Shown: in pieces, positions 33,153-41,172 of the stretch
Position numbering within the stretch: position 1 is the first letter of the stretch
How the letters are laid out: each line of letters starts with the position of its first letter
DNA from: Loktanella sp. M215
GTDB taxonomy: Bacteria; Pseudomonadota; Alphaproteobacteria; Rhodobacterales; Rhodobacteraceae
Length of the DNA: 64,000 nt
Assembly (NCBI RefSeq): GCF_021735925.1
Contig: NZ_WMEA01000001.1
Location: 2,262,001-2,326,000 of the forward strand
Reading direction: 5' to 3'
Position numbers and translations under genes: made by a program
Notes under the pieces: model-generated
Seen by the model: the letters and a program-made list of their open reading frames with translations, nothing else
The model's database searches: none
Told to the model about the DNA's origin: nothing

Positions 33153-34208
33153 ATGCCGATCTTTCCAGGGGAGTCGGCGCTTGTGGACCTAAGACCGGAA
33201 AGTCTGGACGACGCGGCGCCAAGCGGGCCGAACGTTGAATACGAGCCGATTTTCGTGGCCTTGGAAATGGCTGCGCAGGGGGGTGAGGAACGGCAGGCTG
33301 GCGACACCATCATCGAGGCCGAACCACCCGATTATGATGATGTGAGCACCAAAGCTCTCGCTGTGCTGGAGCAGAGCCATGATCTGCGGGCTGCGGCACA
33401 TCTGGCGCTGGCGCAAATTCATGTCAACGGCCTGCCGGGGCTGGCTGATGTGATTGGCTATGTGCGCCAGTGCCTCGAGGATTTTTGGGACACCTGCCAC
33501 CCGCAGCTGGACGCCGATGACGACAACGATCCGACCATGCGGGTCAATGCCGTCCTGGCTCTGTCAGGCGCTGCGATGCAACGGGCGATCCGCCTGGCAC
33601 CTCTGACGCGTAGTGCGGCCTTCGGCATGGCGAGCCTGCGTGATCTGGAAATCGTCAACGGCGACATCAGGCCAGCAGAGGGCGAAGATGCGTTCGACGG
33701 CGCGAGCCTGTCTGCCGCGTTCCGTGACACGAAGCCCGAGGTCTTGCAGGACATCCTGTGCGGTGCACGAGGCGCGCTTGACGATCTGAAAAGCATCGAT
33801 GCGGTTTTCGATGTGCTGACGCCCGGTCAAGGCCCTGATCTGGCACCGGCGCAGAAGTTGCTGCAGCGTGCGGTCGGGCGACTGCTGCAGGAGACCGGTG
33901 GCGCGGAGCACACCGCAAAATCCGAGGCGGCGCCTGATGTCGCGCCTGTCATCGGCGGCGTGAGCGCACCTGTCTCGGCACCCGCTGCGCCTGCCGGTGC
34001 CATCAGCAGCTCTGCCGATGTGTCGGTGGCACTGGACCGGATCCTCGCCTATTACGCGCGCTTCGAACCGTCGAGCCCGCTACCGCTGCTGCTGGACCGA
34101 GCCAAACGGCTCGTGGGCGCGGACTTCGTGACCATCATGAAGGACATCGCGCCGGGCGGCATGGAGTCGGTCAAGATCGTCGGGGGTCTGCCGGAGGACG
34201 AAGACTGA
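33153..34208 (+). CDS. tssA: type VI secretion protein TssA (ImpA N-terminal family)
   Basis: 351 residues. The ImpA_N domain is clear from SLDDAAPSGPNVEYEPIF near residue 17 through LAVLEQSHDLRAAAHLALAQIHVNGLPGLADVIGYVRQCLEDFWDTCHPQLDADDDNDPTMRVNAVLAL. A Pro/Ala linker precedes a short C-terminal ring-forming domain (ALDRILAYYARFEPSSPLPLLLDRAKRLVGADFVTIMKDIAP), a pattern of the short TssA class. TssA caps and primes sheath assembly at the baseplate. First gene of the + strand T6SS operon. A GTG nine codons downstream is an alternative start. Confidence 0.93.
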   Translation: MPIFPGESALVDLRPESLDDAAPSGPNVEYEPIFVALEMAAQGGEERQAGDTIIEAEPPDYDDVSTKALAVLEQSHDLRAAAHLALAQIHVNGLPGLADVIGYVRQCLEDFWDTCHPQLDADDDNDPTMRVNAVLALSGAAMQRAIRLAPLTRSAAFGMASLRDLEIVNGDIRPAEGEDAFDGASLSAAFRDTKPEVLQDILCGARGALDDLKSIDAVFDVLTPGQGPDLAPAQKLLQRAVGRLLQETGGAEHTAKSEAAPDVAPVIGGVSAPVSAPAAPAGAISSSADVSVALDRILAYYARFEPSSPLPLLLDRAKRLVGADFVTIMKDIAPGGMESVKIVGGLPEDED

Positions 34209-34291
34209 ACTTGAACGCCGCGTTCCGGCGCGGTGCTCGTCACAACAGGGTCCGTTCGCGGACTGCACGCATACAGCAAACGGAGATACCA

Positions 34292-34795
34292 ATGTCGAGT
34301 TCGCAGAAGTTCATCGCACGCAACCGCGCCCCAAGGGTTCAGATCGAATATGATGTGGAACTTTATGGTGCTGAAAAGAAGGTCCAGCTGCCCTTCGTCA
34401 TGGGCGTCATGTCGGATCTGGCCGGCAAGTCCGAGGTCGCCCAGCCCGGCATCGCCGACCGCAAGTTCCTTGAAATCGATATCGACAACTTCGACAGCCG
34501 CATGAAGGCGATGAAGCCCCGCGCGGCGTTTTCGGTGCCCAACGCCCTGACCGGCGAAGGCAACCTGTCCGTCGACCTGACGTTCGAAAGCATGGACGAA
34601 TTCTCGCCGGGTGCGATCGCGCAGAAAGTCGAGCCGCTGCGTAAGCTGCTGGAAGCGCGCAATGAGCTGAGCAACCTGATGACCTACATGGATGGCAAGC
34701 CGGGCGCGGAAGAGCTGATCTCTGACGCGATGAAGAACCCCGAACTGCTGAAATCGCTGGCCGCGACGCCGGCCGCCAAAGACGCGGAGGAATAA
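34292..34795 (+). CDS. tssB: type VI secretion contractile sheath small subunit TssB (VipA)
   Basis: 167 residues, starting at the ATG after CGGAGAT. Typical TssB: RNRAPRVQIEYDVELYGAEKKVQLPFVMGVMSDLAGK, then FLEIDIDNFDSRMKAMKPR and NELSNLMTYMDGKPGAEELI. Together with TssC it builds the contractile sheath. Its TAA stop shares a base with the tssC start, ensuring paired synthesis. Confidence 0.96.
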   Translation: MSSSQKFIARNRAPRVQIEYDVELYGAEKKVQLPFVMGVMSDLAGKSEVAQPGIADRKFLEIDIDNFDSRMKAMKPRAAFSVPNALTGEGNLSVDLTFESMDEFSPGAIAQKVEPLRKLLEARNELSNLMTYMDGKPGAEELISDAMKNPELLKSLAATPAAKDAEE

Positions 34796-36285
34796 TGATG
34801 GCCGATGACGCAAAAGCCGCCGAAGCCGGTGCCGTCCAGGCGCAGGAAATGGATTTTGCCAGCCTGCTGAACAAGGAATTCAAGCCGCGCACGGATACGG
34901 CCAAGACGGCCGTGGAATCTGCGGTCAAGACTCTGGCGCAGCAGGCACTGGAAAACACCGGCCTGATCTCTGATGACGTTCTTCACTCGATCGAATCGAT
35001 GATCGCCGAGATCGACAAGAAGCTGAGCCAGCAGATCAACCTGATCATCCACAACGCAGAATATCAGCAACTTGAAAGCGCGTGGCGGGGTCTGCACCAT
35101 CTGGTGAACAACACCGAAACCGACGAGATGCTGAAGATCCGGGTGATGAACATCTCCAAGAAGGACCTGTCCAAGACCCTGCGCAAGTTTAAGGGCGCGG
35201 CCTGGGACCAGTCGCCGATCTTCAAGAAGCTGTATGAAGAAGAGTTCGGCCAGTTCGGCGGCGAACCCTATGGCTGCCTCGTGGGGGACTACCACTTCAA
35301 CCACACGGCGCCCGACGTCGAACTGCTGGGCGAAATGGCCAAGGTTGCGGCCGCCGCCCACGCCCCCTTCATCACCGGCGCAGATCCGTCCCTGATGCAG
35401 TTCGAAAGCTGGCAGGAACTGTCCAATCCGCGCGACCTGACCAAGATCACCGGCACCCCGGAATACGCGGCGTGGAATTCCCTGCGCAACTCCGAGGACA
35501 GCAAATATCTGGGCCTGACCATGCCGCGGTTCCTCGGCCGCAGACCCTACGGTGCCAATTCCAACCCGGTTGAGGAATTCGCCTTCGAGGAAGAGGTCGG
35601 CAATGCCGAGTCCGAAAACTTCTCCTGGGTGAACGCGGCTTACGGCATGGCCACGAATATCAACCGGTCGTTCAAGGAATATGGCTGGTGCACGCGGATC
35701 CGCGGCGTGGAATCCGGCGGCACGGTGGAAAACCTGCCGACGCACACGTTCCCCACCGACGACGGCGGCGTGGACATGAAGTGCCCGACCGAGATCGGCA
35801 TTTCGGACCGCCGCGAGGCTGAACTTGCCAAAAGCGGCCTGATGCCGCTGATCCATCGCAAGAACACCGACATGGCCGCCTTCATCGGGGCGCAGTCGCT
35901 GCACCGTCCGGCGGAATACGACGATCCGGATGCGACGGCCAACGCAGCACTGGCCGCGCGTCTGCCCTACCTGTTCTCAAGCTGCCGGTTCGCGCATTAC
36001 CTCAAATGCATGGTCCGCGACAAGGTCGGGTCCTTCAAGGGCCGCGACGAAATGGAACGCTGGCTGAAGGACTGGATAATCCAGTACGTCGACAGCAACC
36101 CCGCCACGTCCAGCGAAAAGGACAAGGCGCGTCGCCCGCTGGCCGCGGCGGACGTGGTGATCGAGGAGGTCGAGGGCAACCCCGGCTATTACACCTCGAA
36201 ATTCTTCCTGCGGCCGCACTACCAGCTTGAGGGCCTGACGGTGTCGCTCCGGCTGGTGTCCAAGCTGCCGAGCGAAAAGCAATGA
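34795..36285 (+). CDS. tssC: type VI secretion contractile sheath large subunit TssC (VipB)
   Basis: 496 residues, full length. Conserved TssC blocks are QLESAWRGLHHLVNNTETDEMLKIRVMN, GEPYGCLVGDYHFNH, ITGADPSLMQFESWQEL, MPRFLGRRPYG, FSWVNAAYGMATNINRSF and the C-terminal NPGYYTSKFFLRPHYQLEGLTVSLRLVSKLP. Starts at one of two adjacent ATGs overlapping tssB's stop. Recycled by the ClpV ATPase encoded downstream. Confidence 0.96.
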   Translation: MMADDAKAAEAGAVQAQEMDFASLLNKEFKPRTDTAKTAVESAVKTLAQQALENTGLISDDVLHSIESMIAEIDKKLSQQINLIIHNAEYQQLESAWRGLHHLVNNTETDEMLKIRVMNISKKDLSKTLRKFKGAAWDQSPIFKKLYEEEFGQFGGEPYGCLVGDYHFNHTAPDVELLGEMAKVAAAAHAPFITGADPSLMQFESWQELSNPRDLTKITGTPEYAAWNSLRNSEDSKYLGLTMPRFLGRRPYGANSNPVEEFAFEEEVGNAESENFSWVNAAYGMATNINRSFKEYGWCTRIRGVESGGTVENLPTHTFPTDDGGVDMKCPTEIGISDRREAELAKSGLMPLIHRKNTDMAAFIGAQSLHRPAEYDDPDATANAALAARLPYLFSSCRFAHYLKCMVRDKVGSFKGRDEMERWLKDWIIQYVDSNPATSSEKDKARRPLAAADVVIEEVEGNPGYYTSKFFLRPHYQLEGLTVSLRLVSKLPSEKQ

Positions 36286-36291
36286 CAGCCG

Positions 36292-36323
36292 CCTTGTCCG
36301 GCCGGTCGGTTGACCGGGCAAGG
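36292..36323 (+). promoter_or_regulatory. 10-base-pair RNA hairpin between tssC and hcp
   Basis: CCTTGTCCGG, a 12-base loop, and CCGGGCAAGG pair fully in RNA (one U-G pair). It starts 6 bases after the tssC stop and ends 53 bases before hcp. No T run follows, so it is more likely an RNA processing or stability element than a terminator. Confidence 0.5.
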
Positions 36324-36376
36324 TATCACCATCCTGCGGTCGACAGAGCCGCGCAATCAACAACGGAGACTTTCAA

Positions 36377-36874
36377 ATGGCCGTAGACATGTTCCTCTTC
36401 ATCGACACACCCGCCGTGCCGGGCGAGTCGCAATCGGGCACCAAGGCGCACGCCAAGGGGTGTATCGACGTCCTCGCGTGGTCGTGGGGTGTGTCGAATT
36501 CCGGAACGACCCACATGGGCGGCGGGTCCGGCGCGGGCAAAGCCAACTTTCAGGACCTGTCGGTCACGTCGTGGTACGAAAAATCGACCCATGAGCTGAT
36601 GAAGTCCTGTTCCAAAGGCACCCACCACGGGGAGATCACGCTGGTGTGCCGCAAGGCCGGCGACAAGCCGCTGGAATACATCAATTATATCCTAAAGGAT
36701 TGCATCATCACCTCGGTCTCGACCGGCGGAAGCGGTGGCGAGGATCGCCTGACCGTGAACTTCTCGATCAACTTCGGGGCCTTCGACATCAAGTATGTCG
36801 AGCAGGACAAGAAAGGCGGCACCGCGAGCGAAGTCCCCTTCGCGTTCGACATCGCGGCCAACGAAGTCGCCTGA
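36377..36874 (+). CDS. hcp: Hcp, type VI secretion tube protein TssD
   Basis: 165 residues. Hcp1-family sequence: VDMFLFIDTPAVPGESQSGTKAHAKGCIDVLAWSWGVSN, FQDLSVTSWYEKSTHELMKSCSKGTHHGEITLVCRKAG, YINYILKDCIITSVSTGGS and the final FDIKYVEQDKKGG. It polymerises into the inner tube and is secreted in large amounts. The gene is flanked on both sides by intercistronic hairpins, which would suit separate control of a product needed in excess. Confidence 0.96.
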   Translation: MAVDMFLFIDTPAVPGESQSGTKAHAKGCIDVLAWSWGVSNSGTTHMGGGSGAGKANFQDLSVTSWYEKSTHELMKSCSKGTHHGEITLVCRKAGDKPLEYINYILKDCIITSVSTGGSGGEDRLTVNFSINFGAFDIKYVEQDKKGGTASEVPFAFDIAANEVA

Positions 36875-36894
36875 TCTTGCCACATCTGACCCGT

Positions 36895-36913
36895 CACCGC
36901 GCATGCCGCGGTG
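36895..36913 (+). terminator. hairpin just downstream of hcp
   Basis: CACCGCG-CATGC-CGCGGTG, a perfect 7-pair GC-rich stem with a 5-base loop, 20 bases after the hcp stop and 33 bases before tagJ. Without a T run it could be a partial terminator or a 3' stabiliser of an hcp message. Confidence 0.5.
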
Positions 36914-36946
36914 GCGGGCACCTTCCTTTAAGACCGGAGCCCGCAC

Positions 36947-37756
36947 ATGCCGTCCGATGCCACAGCGCTGTTGAAGGCCAACGATCTGCCCGGCGCGCTG
37001 GCGGCGTTACAGGATCAGGTCCGCAAGAACGCGGCCGACCCCAAGCTGCGCATCTTTCTGTTCCAGCTTCTGTGCGTCATGAGCGACTGGAAGCGGGCTG
37101 TCGCACAATTGAAGCTGTGCGCAGAACTCGATGCCGCTGCGATCCCGATGGCCCAGACCTACCGCGAGGCGATCATCTGCGAGGTCTACCGCGAGAAGGT
37201 CTTTGCCGGCGAAAAGGACCCGCTGATCTTTGGCGAGCCGTTGGAATGGGTTGCCCTGATGATCGCGGCGAACCGTGCGCTGGCGCGGGGCGATGCGGCG
37301 GCTGCGGCGGACCTTCGGGACCGGGCCTTCGGTGCCGTGCCGGATGCCACGGGCACTTTGAACGGCGAAAAATTCGACTGGGTGGCCGATGCGGACATGC
37401 GTCTGGGTCCGCTGCTCGAAATCATCTTGAACGGGCGCTATTTCTGGATGCCGTTCTCGGCGATCGGCACGCTGACCGTCGATCCGCCGGCGGACCTGCG
37501 TGACGCGGTCTGGACTGCGGCCAGCCTGAAGCTGGCCAACGGCGGCGGCACCGTGGCCCTGATCCCGACCCGCTATGTCGGCACCACGGGTGCGAGCGAT
37601 GGGACCGCGATGCTGTCGCGGACGACGACATGGGCGGACGCGGGCGGCGGCGCGCAGATCGGCACCGGCCAGCGCCTGCTGGCGACGGATGCGGGCGAGA
37701 CCGCGATCATGGACCTGCGCAGCCTCGTGATGGACCCGGTGGCGACCGATGGCTGA
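36947..37756 (+). CDS. tagJ: type VI secretion accessory protein TagJ (ImpE/SciE family)
   Basis: 269 residues. TPR-like N-terminus (ALLKANDLPGALAALQDQVRKNAADPKLRIFLFQLLCVMSDWKRAVAQL) and the ImpE region GTLNGEKFDWVADADMRLGPLLEIILNGRYFWMPF, then PTRYVGT. TagJ binds the TssB N-terminus and occurs in the ImpE-containing group of T6SS loci with TssA-like and Fha modules. Ends inside the start of tssE (8-base overlap). Confidence 0.9.
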   Translation: MPSDATALLKANDLPGALAALQDQVRKNAADPKLRIFLFQLLCVMSDWKRAVAQLKLCAELDAAAIPMAQTYREAIICEVYREKVFAGEKDPLIFGEPLEWVALMIAANRALARGDAAAAADLRDRAFGAVPDATGTLNGEKFDWVADADMRLGPLLEIILNGRYFWMPFSAIGTLTVDPPADLRDAVWTAASLKLANGGGTVALIPTRYVGTTGASDGTAMLSRTTTWADAGGGAQIGTGQRLLATDAGETAIMDLRSLVMDPVATDG

Positions 37757-38249
37757 TCGAACGATCATCGAACGCCTGCAACCGTCCCTGCTGGACCGGC
37801 TGACCGACGACGACCCGGACAATGCGACCGAAAGCCGTGATGCCCGCGTCATCACCCTCAACCGCCTGCGCGACATCGTGCGCCGCGATCTGGGCTGGCT
37901 GCTGAACGCGAACAGTCTGGATACGGTTCTCGACGATCAGGAAACGCCCCATGCGGTGAATTCGACGCTGAATTACGGCATTCAGGACACCTCCGGCGAT
38001 TTCGCGACGGGCAACCGGGCCGAAGCGATCCGCCGCGCCATCGCACAGGCGATCAGCCGGTTCGAGCCGCGCATCATTCCCGGCACGCTGGACGTGTCGA
38101 TGGTGGCGGCCCCCGCCGACCGGGGACGCCCTGTCGTCGATTTCGACATCCACGCGGAATTATGGGCGCAGCCCTTGCCGATGGAACTGTATCTGCGCTC
38201 GCAGATCGACCTGACCACCGGCGCGCTGTCCCTAGACAAGCGGACCTGA
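37749..38249 (+). CDS. tssE: type VI secretion baseplate subunit TssE (gp25-like)
   Basis: 166 residues with the GPW/gp25 fold. Key blocks are LQPSLLDRLTDD at the start, RLRDIVRRDLGWLLNANSL, HAVNSTLNYGIQDTSGDF and AIAQAISRFEPRIIPGTLDVSM. It joins TssF and TssG in the baseplate wedge that is attached to the membrane complex. Four bases separate it from tssF. Confidence 0.93.
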   Translation: MADRTIIERLQPSLLDRLTDDDPDNATESRDARVITLNRLRDIVRRDLGWLLNANSLDTVLDDQETPHAVNSTLNYGIQDTSGDFATGNRAEAIRRAIAQAISRFEPRIIPGTLDVSMVAAPADRGRPVVDFDIHAELWAQPLPMELYLRSQIDLTTGALSLDKRT

Positions 38250-38253
38250 CCCG

Positions 38254-40128
38254 ATGGATACCCGCCTTCTCAAGCACTACGAGGCCGAACTGGCTTATCT
38301 GCGCGAGATGGGCGCCGAATTCGCCGCCTCCTATCCGAAGATCGCCGCCCGCCTTGGCATGGACGGGATCGAGGTGCTGGACCCCTATGTCGAGCGCCTG
38401 CTGGAAGGCAGCGCCTTTCTGTCCGCGCGGGTGCAGCTGGAACTGGAGATGCAGTATCCGGCGTTCACAACCCACCTGCTTGATATCGTATATCCGCATT
38501 ATCTGGCGCCGACGCCCTCGACCTTGATTGCGCAGCTGAACCCGGACATGGACAACAGTGCGCTGGAAAGCGGCTTCGTGCTGCCGCGCCAGACGCAGTT
38601 GCGGTCGCGGCTGGTCGAAGGCGCGCCCAAAGGCTGCATCTATACGACCGCCGCCGATCTGACGCTCTGGCCGATCGCGCTGGAGGAGGCGGAATACATC
38701 GACGGGCGCGGCGCGCTTGTGGCCGCCGGGGTCGCGGGAGAGACCGAGGCCCGCGCCGCGGTGCGGCTGCGGCTGCGGCGACACGGCGGCCAGCCCATTG
38801 GTGCGCTGCCGCTGGAGGGGTTGACGCTGTTCCTCGGCGGCAAGGGGATGCGGGGCTGGCAACTGCACCAACTGCTGTGCACGCAGACCACCGGGCTTGT
38901 CGCGCGCAGCACGGACCGGCTCTCGGACTGGACGGTGCGTCTGCCGGGCGGCGTCATGCCCCGCGGCTTTTCGCCAGAGGAGGCGCTGCTGCCGACGCCG
39001 CGGCAAAGTTTCGATGGCTACCGGCTGCTGCAGGAATACTTTGCCATGCCGGAACGGTTCCATTTCGTGGAACTGACCGGGCTGTCGGCCGGGATCGCCC
39101 GCGCCACGGGCGATTCCGTCGACGTCTACGTCCTGCTGCGCGACGGAATGCCCGGCATCGCGGCGGGCATCACCGCCGATGCCTTCTCACTCAACTGCGT
39201 CCCGGCGATCAACCTCTTCGAAAAGCGGCTGGACCGTCTGCAGGTCACCTCTCGCGATGTGGCCCACCATGTCGTGGCGGACCGTACGGGTCCGCTGGAT
39301 TTCGAAGTCCATTCGATCCTGCTGGTCAAGGGCATCAACGGCGAAGGGCAGGAAGACACGGAGTTCCGCCCGTTCTATTCCGCCGACGACTTCTCGCCTG
39401 CCGGGGACAGTCACGCGGCCTATTACACGGTGTCACGGCGGATGCGGCAGCGCACCGAAAAGGAACGGCTGAAGGGCGCGCGGACCAGCTATCTGGGGTC
39501 GGAAACCTACCTGACCCTCGTGGACCGCACGGAGGCGCCATATCCTGCGCGGATCCATCAGCTTGCGGTCCGTGCGATGGTGACGAACCGCGACCTTCCG
39601 ATGCTGCTGCCGACCGGGGTGACGGACCTGTTCTATCTGCCTGGCGGCGGACCGGTCGCCTCGATCACGACGCTCGTCAGCCAGACGCGGCCGCGTCCGA
39701 CGCTGGCGCAGGGCGACGCAGCATGGCGGCTGATCAGCCACCTGAGCCTGAATTATTTGTCGATCGCCGACAGCGACAAGGGGGAGGGGGCCGCGGCGCT
39801 GCGCGAACTCGTGGGACTTTATGCGCCCGCCGGCGACCGCGGCGTGATGCTGCAACTTGAAGGCATCGTGTCCGTCGCCAGCCGCCCCGTCGTGCGTCGG
39901 ATCAGCGACGGCGTGCTGTCCACCGCCGTGCGCGGCCTCGAAATCACACTGGTGCTGGACGAAAGCTTCTTCGAGGGCACGAGCGTCTATCTGCTGGGGG
40001 CCGTGCTCGAACGCTTCTTCCGCAAGTACGTAACGATCAACAGCTTTACCGAAACGGTGCTGCGCACCCAGCAAAACGGAGAAATCGCGCGATGGCGACC
40101 CCAGACGGGCCTCGAGCGGATCATCTGA
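38254..40128 (+). CDS. tssF: type VI secretion baseplate subunit TssF (VasA)
   Basis: 624 residues. Begins LLKHYEAELAYLREMGAEFAASYPKIAARLGM, the near-invariant TssF start, followed by DPYVERLLEGSAFLSARVQLELEMQYPAFT and LLDIVYPHYLAPTPS. The ending GTSVYLLGAVLERFFRKYVTINSFTETVLRTQ is also diagnostic. Baseplate wedge component. Its last 37 bases overlap the tssG start, indicating translational coupling. Confidence 0.95.
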   Translation: MDTRLLKHYEAELAYLREMGAEFAASYPKIAARLGMDGIEVLDPYVERLLEGSAFLSARVQLELEMQYPAFTTHLLDIVYPHYLAPTPSTLIAQLNPDMDNSALESGFVLPRQTQLRSRLVEGAPKGCIYTTAADLTLWPIALEEAEYIDGRGALVAAGVAGETEARAAVRLRLRRHGGQPIGALPLEGLTLFLGGKGMRGWQLHQLLCTQTTGLVARSTDRLSDWTVRLPGGVMPRGFSPEEALLPTPRQSFDGYRLLQEYFAMPERFHFVELTGLSAGIARATGDSVDVYVLLRDGMPGIAAGITADAFSLNCVPAINLFEKRLDRLQVTSRDVAHHVVADRTGPLDFEVHSILLVKGINGEGQEDTEFRPFYSADDFSPAGDSHAAYYTVSRRMRQRTEKERLKGARTSYLGSETYLTLVDRTEAPYPARIHQLAVRAMVTNRDLPMLLPTGVTDLFYLPGGGPVASITTLVSQTRPRPTLAQGDAAWRLISHLSLNYLSIADSDKGEGAAALRELVGLYAPAGDRGVMLQLEGIVSVASRPVVRRISDGVLSTAVRGLEITLVLDESFFEGTSVYLLGAVLERFFRKYVTINSFTETVLRTQQNGEIARWRPQTGLERII

Positions 40129-41138
40129 CGCATTTTGCGAGGCTGACCGCGACACCCGAGAGCCACCACATCTTTGCCGCCCTGCGCATCATCGAGGCGC
40201 AGTATCCGGCCGCGCCGCGCATGGGCCGGTCGCGCCGCCCGCGCGAGGATGCGGTGCGGCTGGGGCAGGAACCGCGCATGGCCTTTCCGCCCAGCACGAT
40301 CAGCGGCTTCCGTGCGCCGGGGGGCGAGCCGGGGCGGCTGACCAACCTGTTCTTTGGCATGTTCGGCCCGCACGGCCCATTGCCCGCGCATCTGACCGAA
40401 TACGCGCGCGAACGGATGATCAACCGCCGCGACCCGTCCTTCGTGGCCTTCGCCGACATGCTGACGCATCGGCTGATGTCGCTGATGTACCGCGCGTGGG
40501 TCACCGGGCAGCCGGCGGTGGATTTCGACCGCGGCGGGACTGCCGCCTTTTCGAACCATGTGGCCGCACTGGCGGGCCTGCACGGCGCCGCGTTCCAGGG
40601 GCGCGATGCGATGCCGGATCTGGCCAAGCGTCACTTTTCGGGGCTTCTGGGGACAAGCGTGAAGAACGCGGAAGGTCTGCTGGCGATCCTGTCCGCCTTT
40701 CTGAAGGTGCCTGTCCGCATTCAGGAGCTCGTGGGCTGCTGGCTGGCGCTGGAACCCGAAGACCAGTGGCAACTGGGGCGCAGGGACGGTCTGGGGCAGG
40801 GCGGCGGTCTGGGCCGCACCAGCAGCCTCGGCGCCCGCGTCTGGAGCCGCAGCGCCAAGTTCCGCCTGATCGTGGGGCCGGTGGGCCGTGCCGATTACGA
40901 CCGCCTGCTGCCCGGCCAGCCGACGATGGACAGACTGGCCGCGATCGTGCGCGGCTATGGGGGCGATACGCTCGATTACGACGTGAACGTCGTTCTGCGC
41001 GCCGCCGACGTGCCGCGTGCGTCGCTGGGGCAGGGCACCGCCCTTGGGCATACCAGCTGGCTTGCCGCGCGGCGCACTGCGTCCGATGCCGCCGACCTTT
41101 ATCTTGAACCGCAGCAACAGAAACACCGGGCGGCATGA
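40092..41138 (+). CDS. tssG: type VI secretion baseplate subunit TssG (VasB)
   Basis: 348 residues. HHIFAALRIIEAQYPAAPRMGRSRRPREDAVRLGQEPRMAFPPSTI and LTNLFFGMFGPHGPLPAHLTEYARER are TssG family signatures; later IQELVGCWLALEPEDQWQLGR and FRLIVGPVGRADYDRLLPG complete the pattern. The start inside tssF follows the common tssFG overlap. Baseplate wedge partner of TssF and TssE, contacting TssK. Confidence 0.95.
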   Translation: MATPDGPRADHLTHFARLTATPESHHIFAALRIIEAQYPAAPRMGRSRRPREDAVRLGQEPRMAFPPSTISGFRAPGGEPGRLTNLFFGMFGPHGPLPAHLTEYARERMINRRDPSFVAFADMLTHRLMSLMYRAWVTGQPAVDFDRGGTAAFSNHVAALAGLHGAAFQGRDAMPDLAKRHFSGLLGTSVKNAEGLLAILSAFLKVPVRIQELVGCWLALEPEDQWQLGRRDGLGQGGGLGRTSSLGARVWSRSAKFRLIVGPVGRADYDRLLPGQPTMDRLAAIVRGYGGDTLDYDVNVVLRAADVPRASLGQGTALGHTSWLAARRTASDAADLYLEPQQQKHRAA

Positions 41139-41172
41139 CCATGCCGCACCGGGTCATCAAAGGACTTTACCC

